64,000 nt of DNA from Scilla litardierei (taxonomy: Eukaryota; Streptophyta; Magnoliopsida; Asparagales; Asparagaceae), in assembly GCA_030789695.1 (NCBI GenBank), contig CM061142.1, positions 149,317,266 to 149,381,265 on the forward strand, given 5' to 3'. The position numbers and the translations under genes were made by a program. The notes beneath the pieces were generated by a model. The model was not told the DNA's origin. It did no database searches and worked only from the letters and a program-made list of their open reading frames with translations. Of this stretch, positions 55,986 to 64,000 are shown one piece after another. Position 1 is the stretch's first letter; every line of letters begins with the position of its first letter.

Positions 55986-58166
55986 TGTTGGGATTTTCAA
56001 GGTCCCTTAGGGCATATATTCTAGCCCGTCCTAAGTCGGACGAACAAAAATATAAAAGAAGCAGCGTAAAAAATATTATTAAAATCTTTTAATAAAGGCT
56101 ACCCTAAGGAAACATGTACCCTAGCCAGGATTATCTACTGACTTGGGTTGGGTCTGACCAACCCGAGAAAGGTCTAACTACTGCAAAATATGAAAGGCAT
56201 AATAAAAAGGACTCACCCGGAATCTTGCCTTGGTACAGGCAAGATGTACCGCACATTCTTCTCGCATGGCGCCTTGAGCTAAGCCGCTTTCCGAACCGCA
56301 TCGTGCCTCACCTCGAGCCGAACCGCCTCCCAAGCCGCACCATGCCTCCAAGCCGATCACTTGCTGAAGAAAGTTTCATTTGAGTAGACCCACGCCAGAG
56401 ATTCCTGGATCAAATCCAAACCTCCTCGTAGTCTTACTAGGACCCGACTGGAGGATAGAAAGAACTATAGAGGAAGAATAATTTAAGTCTTGGTCGAGTG
56501 TGCTCAAAAATTAGGAGCTTCTCAATCAGAGACTTTGTGCAAGCTTCAATGAAGAGGGGCACCCCGATTTATATAGGAGACCCCCCTCCTTATTTGCTAC
56601 GAGCAATGTGGGACAAAAATTAGTGAAGAGAGATTTAATTAAGTTAGAGAGCCTTTCTCAAAGGCCTAACTTCAACCAATTAAATCTCCCTCACCATTGA
56701 GCTCTAAAGACGATACAAGTTACATTTTGAAGAGCTAGGAATGGTGAACACATAGGAACAAACGGCAACAAAATCCGACTTTGTTTGACCCTTCAAACAA
56801 TTGCTCAAAGTTGAGCAAAAGTCACACATTTCGTTGCCGTCAAGGGTTTCAAAAACCATAGCAAAAAACAACTTAAGTTGCAGGCGCGCCCGCTAAGCTA
56901 GGGGCACGCCCGCCAAGGGCACCCGGAGCAGGCGCCCGGCCCGCTGTTCCCAGCGAGCCGCGCCCGTTTTTCTTGTGGGTGGACCCGCTTGTCCAAGTGG
57001 GTCTAATCCACCTCTGCCTTATGCCTTTTTTTTTGCGTTTACGGGCTTGTTTGAGCTCCGATTCCAACGCAGTTTCTTCCTGTAGATTCCATAGGAAGTC
57101 CTCTTCAATCCCACATGCTTTAATCTCACAACTAACTTGTGAACTTAATAATTCTATTGCATCAAATGCATTCCACTTTACGATCTTCCTATTACTAAGA
57201 CGTGAACACTACTCGGTGTGTGACCCTATAGCCTAACCCTACTACAGGTTGAGACTCGAAGTCCCTAGACGATAGTAAACACGAGTAGCAGGTGTCGTTC
57301 CAGTTTCAGAATCATACTTATGTGATTGACTTATCGGTAAAAGTGCTATCAGAATCACACTGACTGTGTCTGTGATGAATTCTGCAGTTTTAATCCCTTC
57401 ATCTTAACTATGTCACTTGCCCAGCCTAGGGTATGGAACTCTGTCAACCCCACTAGCTAGCATCGGTCAGTATTCATTGGTCTCTGGTACATTCATGTTG
57501 TACATCCTACAACATACCTTGGCCAAGGTTTTACCGAGAGCTGTACTGATCTGCGACACTAAATTCCCATTAACGGAAGAGACGAATGCTCTCTTGATCA
57601 CTACTCAGCTCGTACGTCCCAAGTGTCACCCAGCCTAAGATCTTTTAGCAGGCCTTGCCTCGAAGCTAGATCATAGACCTAAGTGACACTGTTCACGCAC
57701 ATCTTCGTACAATGATCTCAAGTCCTAAGGAGCAACTTGTCTATCATCACTAGAGTTATTAATGATAGTTAGTTAATGTTTAACCATTTGATAACTCTTT
57801 ATTGGTCGTTCAGTGGACTCATTCTCTAATGAGCACCTGTGACTTGTCTCCGTCTTCATCAAGTCGTATGATTATGAGACCAACAAGACAAAGACACAAT
57901 GGTCTGTCCGATGTGCCGATATCCTATCTCAACGCATCTACGACCATGATCGCTTTTAAGACTCAAGCTCCTATCGGTCAGACATTTCTCATAATCACGA
58001 TCTCTATCTCGAAATATGTATGACCTAACTTGGAGTCTAAGGAAATTATCTAAGCAATATATAAAATAGAAAATTACTTAGACAATTTGTACCAGAAAAC
58101 ATACTTTCATTTATGAACAAGATGTTTACAAAGATAAATAGCCTCGAGGGCATACATCTCTCTACA
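55986..58166 (-). repeat. 5' LTR of element F
   Basis: 2181 bp, TGTTGGGATTTTC to CTCTACA (plus strand). TATA-like GATTTATATAGG at 56566-56577 (plus strand). GC-rich word segment at 56880-56970 (GGCGCGCCCG, GGGCACGCCCGCC). Longer than the 3' LTR, which lost ~650 bp. Confidence 0.92.
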
Positions 58167-58580
58167 GATCTCTACAGGGGAAACTTTACCATTGCTACAT
58201 TTTGGGGTCTTGTCTAGTTGGTCTAGACAAGATGGCTTGGCTAGTTGGGACTAGCCAATAGAAAGCTTTTATTAGGATTAATCTTGTTGAACATGTGTGT
58301 TGTGGGGTACTGAGATCCTGGCGAGTGTAGAGACGTAGAGAGGTGCTCTAGTCGTGCTCTAGATTGTGGTTGTACCTGTTACATTATTAATACTAGTATC
58401 TGCTTTGGAGGCTGGATGTAGGTCGTTAGGACGACCGAACCAGGGTAAATATGCTGTGCATATGTGTTTGCTCATTATTTACTCTGCATGTGCTTATAAC
58501 TGAGTGTAATTGTTCGTGGGTTGTACGAATATTTTTATTAGCATATTCACCCCCCTCTAGGCTACAATCCAGATCCAACA
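58167..58580 (+). repeat. 5' LTR of element D, part 3
   Basis: Matches 62330-62733 and ends GATCCAACA at the primer site, completing the LTR split by E and F. Confidence 0.9.
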
Positions 58581-58582
58581 AG

Positions 58583-58594
58583 TGGTATCAGAGC
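58583..58594 (+). other. Primer-binding site of element D (initiator Met-tRNA)
   Basis: TGGTATCAGAGC, two bases after the LTR. It fixes D on the plus strand. Confidence 0.92.
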
Positions 58595-58654
58595 AGGTTA
58601 GAGGATCTAGTCTAGAATTATCATGAAACCCCAAAGTTTATTTTTGCTCATGGC

Positions 58655-59935
58655 ATGCCTATTAATCGTCCCCCCTCTTTACTGGCCATGATTATATATA
58701 CTGGAAGGGTAGGATGAAAAATTATTTACTATCTGTTCATGTTGATACTTGGTACATTATTGAAAACAGATATTCTATACCTGAAAGTATTTTGAATTTG
58801 GATGCTAGAAATGTGTGTGCTATAAATGCTAGAGCAATGAATATTTTATTGTGCGGGTTAGATAGAAAAATATTTGATCGTATATCACATTGCTCTTCTG
58901 CGTAGGATATTTAGAGGACATTGGAAATAACTTATGGAATCAAACAATCCTCCGGTAATCACGTCTCTAGCAATGAAAAGAGAATGCAAAAGGGAAGTAT
59001 TGCTCTCTTGAATAAAAATGATTCTTGTCCTTCTAAGATTATTAGAAAGAATTCTACTGAGAGTAGGCTTTGTTATAAATGCAGGAACAGAGGACACAAT
59101 GTGAAGAATTGCCCACAAGGAGAGAATTTCGTAGTTGGAAAGGAAAAGAAGAAATCTCCAGCTATGTGGGATGACGATAGCGAAGAGGAAACTGTGCACA
59201 CCTCCCTATGCTTAATGGCAAAACAGAATGCGGTAAAATCTTGCATTAAAATTGAGCTTTTGAATATTTGTAAAGGCATGCAAGATAAAATAGATGAGCT
59301 AGAATCTACTGTAGATGACTATAGAGATAGTAACTTTGAATTGCAACAAGAAAATTGTGATTTCTTTAAAGAAATTGAAAGCCTGAAAGAAAAACTTGTT
59401 GCATGTAACGCTACTATTAATTCGCTGAAAAAGGGGAAAGCTCACACGCCTAAAAATACGGAATGTCTCTCTTGTCCATCTTTGATAAATGAGATTAGCA
59501 TGCATAAGCAAGATTTGATTAAACTTTAAACTGAAAATGAATTGCTTACTAAAACGATTAGAATGCTAAATCATGAGCTTAAAGAAAAAATGATTGCTTT
59601 TGAAAAGAAAGAAGAGGAAAACAAGCGAGCTTTCATTAGTAAATGCACTTTGATTGTGAATGAGAATTCTATCTTGAAATCCAAAGTCACCAATCTAGAA
59701 TTGTCAATAAAGAGATTTTCCATAGGAAAACAAAATTTGGATATTATTCTTGGAGATCAATTATATGGCAATAATAGACGTGCGCTTGGATTTGGTTCTA
59801 AAATGTTGAAAAGCCCAAGTATAAGAAATTTCACAATATGCCTACCATTGCTAAAAATGTTTATACAAAGTGCTTTACGTGTGATAGTGTTGGTCATACT
59901 TCAACCATTGCAAATACAGGAACACCAATATTAAA
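58655..59935 (+). pseudogene. Sirevirus-like gag (element D)
   Basis: Starts at ATG 58655 (MPINRPP); one base is missing from a C run near 58670. Then GHDYIYWKGRMKNYLLS, the N-terminal gag signature of this lineage. TAG at 58902-58904. The next segment has a CX2CX4HX4C zinc knuckle (CYKCRNRGHNVKNC) at ~59071-59112, an acidic stretch, and a long coiled coil (KIDELESTVDDYRDSNFELQQ and on). TAA at 59527-59529, then more coiled coil and LGFGSKMLKS, then a frameshift into a partial second CX2C (CFTCDSVGH). It stops where protease and pol should begin. Confidence 0.82.
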
Positions 59936-61412
59936 TTCAAACAAATATGGGTTCCTAAATCTTTGATGACTAACATGAGTAGACCTTGTTGGATTCCAAG
60001 GTCACACATAACATCTACCGTGTAGGTAAGATGGAGATTTGGCGAGGTGCTATGGATTAAATGTTTCATTATTTAGCTCCTTAGTCAAACGACGACGCGA
60101 AGGTACATCTCTTTACTTTGCACTTAATGCATATCTCCATAGCATTTTTGTGTGTGCTTGACTTTTTATTTTGTGTGCTTGTTTGATTGATTCTTAGTTT
60201 GCTTTAGTTGATTATAAAGAGAAATAAAAAAATAAAAAAAATTGAAAAAATGGAGCCTAATGTATATCTTTTTCTTTGTATCATTCAAGTGATATTTAAT
60301 GAATGAAACTCATATCCTTGTAGAAATCATTGTATTATTATTATAGCTATATGAGCATGTTAGTACCTTTAAATAACCATGACATGCTTAATGAATTGAG
60401 TAACATGATTTCTACACATACACTTTCACTTCCACTAGTATTTAATTTTGTTGCACAATTGTAGATTCTTTTATGAAATATTGGAAAGTGAATGTAGGAT
60501 GAATAATAACTGAAAATCTAAGAGATATGATGTGTATTTGCCATGGATAAAAATTGAGCTAAAAAGAATTGGTTTTCATGTTATGAAAAATGAAAACGAA
60601 AGTAAATTGCTCCGTATGCAAAATTGATACAATTCATGGCAAGTATACTACCCACGAGTATCCAACATATGGTTTATGGGTAATCTTTAGCATTGGTGTT
60701 ATACTCATCAAGCAATGACATCCCCACATCTAAAAGTCCTTATAGGCTTTGCTTTTGGGGTGTGGTACATTGAACTCAATTTTAATGAGATGTGGAAAAT
60801 CAATCCTAGGTGATTTCATATTTAATGGAAAATGTGGATTGGTTTTGGTTGTATTTCTTAAGAGTATCTCCTTTTGTGCTTCAATTATTTAATCATCACA
60901 CTTACACGATGGTGTAGAAGTCTACGTTACACTTTTCATTGAATTTGAAGTGCTTATTTTAAGAAAAATGACATGCAAGTGCTAGTTGTAATTTATAATA
61001 CTCTATTTTTGCATGTGACATGAATTAGACTTCGTTTATACACTTTTGATGATAACAAAAGGTGGAGAAAATATTGAGAAAGATTTGATTGGTTTGGTGT
61101 TTGCATTAATGCTTATATGTTGCATATATTGGTTTAAGGGGGAGCATTAATGAACAATGAATATAATGAAAAATGCTTATTGAATATTTGAATATTTGTT
61201 CAAGGGAGAGCATGAATAAAGGGGGAGCATGCATACATGTTTGAATGCACGTTATTGTTTGCATGCTTGTATTCTTGCACATCATTGCCATACTTGTTGC
61301 ATATTGCATACATTCTCTATCTTAACACTTCACACACACATGTCACGATGAAATCATTTGAATCGTTATTGCTCAAATCTTATATTAGTTTGTCATCAAC
61401 AAAAGGGGGAAA
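59936..61412 (+). other. Non-coding 3' region of element D with multiplied polypurine tracts
   Basis: Pol is absent. AT-rich, no coding. AAGGGGGAGCAT at 61138 and 61217, a weaker CAAGGGAGAGCATG at 61201, and the terminal AAAAGGGGGAAATC (about 61401-61414), preceded by TTTGTCATCAAC, which is typical of Sireviruses, where polypurine tracts are multiplied. Confidence 0.7.
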
Positions 61413-62733
61413 TCTTAAATGATATCTAATTCAAATCCTATAGCTACACAAATTGAATCCCATAGCCATTCATATTCAAACTCCATATCCTAAGAGATTT
61501 ATTCAAATCCTAATCAAATTAGGATTCCTTCCAATCTCCATCAAATATGAGATTCTAATTGATTCTATCATATCCCATACTCTTCTATGTAAACTCATAT
61601 TCCAAGAGAGAGTTTTTGGGGAGAGAAAACCCAAAACAAAGGGGAAAAATTTCGGCCAAAAACAAGGGGAGGCTGCAAGTTTCTTCAAGCCTAAAACTCT
61701 AAGGTTGCGCAAGTTTCTAAAGGGCATCCATATATTGCGCAATCCTTCCTCCTTGCTTCTCCCATCTCCAAGGCCAAAAGCTCCATTGTTCAAGAACCTT
61801 GCCAAAGCCTCATTGCCAAGTTTCCTCACATATTGTGCAAGCCAACCATATCCATAGGCCGCAAGTTCCCATTGCCAAAGCTCCAAGATCACATACCATA
61901 CTCCTTGCGCAAGTTACATCTCCTCCAAGCCCTTGGCCGCAAGCTACATCTTCAAGAGACCCTCCACATCTGTTTGCGCAACTCTATAGCCTAAGCACAC
62001 ATCAAGGCCGCAACCTATCCCTCCATCCACCTATCCCTCCATCCATAGCATTGGCCGCAAGTTCCATTAGAGAGTGCTTCACATATTGTGCAAAACAAAG
62101 GAGGAGCTTCACCATACATTGCGCAACACAAAGACGAGAGCACACAAGGGCCACAAGTTTCAAGGAGGAGCCCAAGTCACCTAGGCTGCAACTTCTAGAA
62201 CCGAGGACATAACGTTGGAAAAGACATCCTGTCAGATGCGATCTGACCTGAGCTGATTGACAACGACTGCCGCTACATAAACTGAGATTCTCTAAACTCT
62301 TTACTATTATTTTGTGTAGTTGTATAGATCTCTGTAGGGGAAACTTTACCATTGCTATGTTTTGGGGTCTTGTCTAGTTGGTCTAGATAAGAGGGCTTGG
62401 CCAGTTGGGACTAGCCAATAGAAAGCTTTTACTAGGATTAATCTTGTTGAACACGTGTGTTGTGGGGTACTGAGATCCTGGCGAGTGTAGAGACGTAGAG
62501 AGGTGCTCTAGTCGTGCTCTAGCTTGTGGTTGTTACATTATTAATACTGGTATTTACTTTGGAGCCTGGATGTAGGTCGTTGGGACGACTGAACCAGGGT
62601 AAATCTGCTGTGCATCTGTGTTTACTCATTATTTACTCTGCCCGTGCTTATAACTGCGCGTGATTGTTCGTGGGTTGCACGAATATTTTTATTAGCATAT
62701 TCACCCCCTCTAGGCTAAGATCCAGATCCAACA
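61413..62733 (+). repeat. 3' LTR of element D, 5'-truncated
   Basis: Matches the 5' LTR from 14981; the first ~370 bp (TGTTGGATACAATG..) are missing directly after the polypurine tract. TTGCGCAA at 61705, 61735, 61905, 61974 and 62119. Confidence 0.9.
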
Positions 62734-63595
62734 AACCTGAACTACGCAAAGTTCTTAAAGGAAATCATTACAAAGAGAGGTAGACGAGAGAAGATCATAC
62801 TCTTAGTAGAATGTAGCGCTATAATTCAAAGGAAGGTAGTTGAGAAGATGGAGGACACATGAAGTTTCCCCATCCCGTGTGCCATTGAGAATATAGAAAT
62901 CAAGGGCACACGTTACGACTGAGAGGCGAGTGTTAGCTTGATGTCTCTATCAATTAGTGAAAAGCTCAAGATGGGGGAACTTAAACCGACGAACATGTCC
63001 CTTCAATTAGCAAACAGATCAATCAACTATCTGGTGGGCGTAATAGAAGATGTGCTGGTACGCGTAGGGAAGATCTTAGTCCCTTGCGACTTTGTAATTA
63101 TGGATATGCCCGAGAACACCTGCATTCCCATAATACTTGGTCGTCCCTTCTTAGCCACTGCGGGTGTATTGATCGATGTGAAGTGAGGGAAGCTCTCCCT
63201 TAACGTAGGACAAGATTGGGTGGAATTCGATCTCCGACGATCCATGAAGCAATTTATGTAGGATGACCACCAACTTCAACAAGGTGACCTCCTTGAAGAG
63301 GCGATCAAAGAGACCACATTTGAGAATATATTCCTAGATGCTACAGAGGAACCACCTGACGACAATTTGAACCAAGAGGAGCAGCTGGACGAAATGATGC
63401 TGGAGAAAAAGTCAAAGGAAACTCCTAGGGAAATGTTTAAAGAAGAACCACCACGATCATATCCACTAAACCCTAAGGAGCTGAGGAGCCAAGAATCAAG
63501 CAAGTTGTAGCTGGAGGAGAATACGAAGAAGCGTGGAGATGACAAAATCATTCTTGATCTCTCCACCCTAAAGTCACCATGATCACATCAAGAGG
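62734..63595 (+). pseudogene. Protease and acidic linker of element C
   Basis: Continues the gag/protease frame cut at 14615: NYAKFLKEIITKRGRREKII and the zinc-free lead-in, then FPIPCAIENIEIKG, and the active-site region, where the catalytic Asp codon is followed by TGA (62920-62922) and Glu in place of Leu-Gly. The open segment 62938-63186 includes SLSISEKLKMGELKPTNMSL and IPIILGRPFLATAGVLIDV, the protease C-terminal half. After TGA 63184-63186 follow KLSLNVG and an acidic linker to about 63595. Reverse transcriptase should come next but is missing. Confidence 0.85.
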
Positions 63596-64000
63596 GAGTC
63601 AAGATCACGACTTAATACGAGTGCTTCTTAGGAGGCAACCCAAGTACTTTCGTATCATTTTAATCTTTCAATGTCGATCTTAATTTTAGTTTAGAATAGC
63701 TTAAAACTTTATTTTGAATAAAACCCCCAAAACCTAAATTGAATCTAACTTCAAATAAAGGAGGACAGCTGGAAAACCATTCTAAATGGCCACGTGGGAT
63801 ACACCATGCGGCTGCGTGGAGAAGAGAAGAAGAGAAGTAGATGAGGGGCTGACGCACAATTCGACGAGACTGCGTCACTGAGACACACGTGACCGCCTCG
63901 CTGGGATGAAGTTGAGGTGAATTTCGAGTCCAAAATTTCCAATTCCACACGATCGCGTCGCCCAAGTGACGCGGCCACGTTCTGCCCCCAACTTACTGTC
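63596..64000 (+). other. Post-pol region of element C
   Basis: No coding. Conserved hairpin at 63627-63644. From ~63790 a cluster of GCGTCAC / GTGACGC and GCGTCGCC words up to the window end, at the position where A and B have their internal palindrome arrays. Confidence 0.5.
63627..63644 (+). other. Conserved post-pol hairpin, AGGCAA loop (element C)
   Basis: Stem CTTAGG/CCCAAG (one mismatch) around AGGCAA, preceded by GAGTGCTT. Its presence ~50 bp after the protease linker marks a deletion of the pol core. Confidence 0.7.

Larger units (their letters stand above)
37587..58166 (-). mobile_element. Ty1/copia element F, gag-less
   Basis: Minus-strand element in the 5' LTR of D, direct repeat GATCT (37582-37586 and 58167-58171). 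5' LTR 55986-58166, primer site 55971-55984, leader, protease, integrase and reverse transcriptase N-terminus between 54795 and 52778, then element B, then the rest of reverse transcriptase and RNase H (40331 to ~39180), then a 3' LTR with a ~650-bp internal deletion (37587-39126). No gag or zinc knuckle lies upstream of the protease. It belongs to the same broad family as E. The motifs are Tnt1-like, but I do not assign a lineage. Confidence 0.88.
14616..62733 (+). mobile_element. Sirevirus-like Ty1/copia element D, gag only
   Basis: D is inserted between gag and protease of element C. Ends are TGTTGGAT and GATCCAACA. Flanks are ATACT and AACCT, only 3 of 5 identical; AACCT restores the reading frame of C, so the left copy probably mutated. 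The 5' LTR lies in three parts (14616-15490, 37154-37586, 58167-58580), followed by an initiator-Met-tRNA primer site, gag (58655-59935), a non-coding region with multiplied polypurine tracts, and a 3' LTR lacking its first ~370 bp (61413-62733). No protease, integrase or reverse transcriptase is present. Gag type, multiplied polypurine tracts and LTR palindromes all point to the Sirevirus lineage. Confidence 0.85.
7794..64000 (+). mobile_element. Athila-like Ty3/gypsy element C, outermost element of the nest
   Basis: C is the recipient of nearly everything else in the window. Its pieces are: 5' LTR region to ~9096, primer site at 9103, gag at 9261-9711, 10167-11229 and 14319-14615, protease and linker at 62734-63595, and post-pol region at 63596-64000. 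Gag and protease pieces join in frame and in the family's order once the insertions are removed. Reverse transcriptase, RNase H and integrase are absent: the linker after the protease runs within ~50 bp into the conserved hairpin that follows pol in elements A and B. Its 3' LTR is beyond the window. The start coordinate is approximate. Confidence 0.7.

Noticed and set aside
58921..59529. Host zinc-finger coiled-coil protein
   Set aside because: CCHC knuckle, position after LTR and primer site, and lineage motifs identify it as retroelement gag.

Overview
The window is plant intergenic DNA made almost entirely of nested LTR retrotransposons. The evidence is the repertoire: Athila-type Ty3/gypsy pol and env-like frames, a Sirevirus-type Ty1/copia element, other Ty1/copia elements, roughly 3 kb chromovirus-like solo LTRs, and hAT and PIF/Harbinger miniature elements. 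I see no convincing host gene, tRNA or rRNA. The species cannot be named from this; a flowering plant with a large, repeat-rich genome fits best.

Layout. 1-1784 is a minus-strand LTR cut by the window edge. 1785-2979, 5966-6148 and a short piece after 7793 are a ~555-bp tandem repeat, broken by a solo LTR (2980-5965, direct repeat AAATG) and by a second LTR-like block (6149-7793). From about 7.8 kb to the window end runs an Athila-like element, C (tRNA-Asp type primer site at 9103; gag; protease remnant at 62734-63595). C is opened three times: by a 455-bp hAT miniature element (9712-10166, TTTTACCA), by a 3.1-kb solo LTR (11230-14318, CCGCC), and by the 48-kb block D (14616-62733).

D is a Sirevirus-like copia element with a gag and no pol. 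Its 5' LTR is split in three by two minus-strand copia elements: E (15491-37153, ACATC) and F (37587-58166, GATCT). The 3' LTR of E contains Athila-like element A (17491-30347, CACCG). The reverse transcriptase region of F contains Athila-like element B (40332-52772, CCGAG). The 5' LTR of B contains a 3.6-kb solo LTR (40370-43955, GTCTT), which carries a 620-bp PIF/Harbinger miniature element (42700-43319, TAA). Counting C as the first level, the nest is six levels deep.

Every multi-kilobase element is defective, in a different way. A has pol and an env-like frame but no recognisable gag. B lost its primer site, gag and protease. C lost reverse transcriptase and integrase. D keeps only gag. 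F lost gag. E has no open frame.

The most interesting signal is non-coding. In six LTR families here, reiterated palindromic words (a different word per family) lie upstream of a TATA-like box. In A and B the same word-array-plus-TATA module occurs a second time, just upstream of the env-like region, which looks like a second internal promoter. The pol-to-3'LTR region of A, B and C also has a hairpin with an invariant AGGCAA loop and compensating stem changes; A and B share two further hairpins and reiterated AGCTTGGGGGA tracts.
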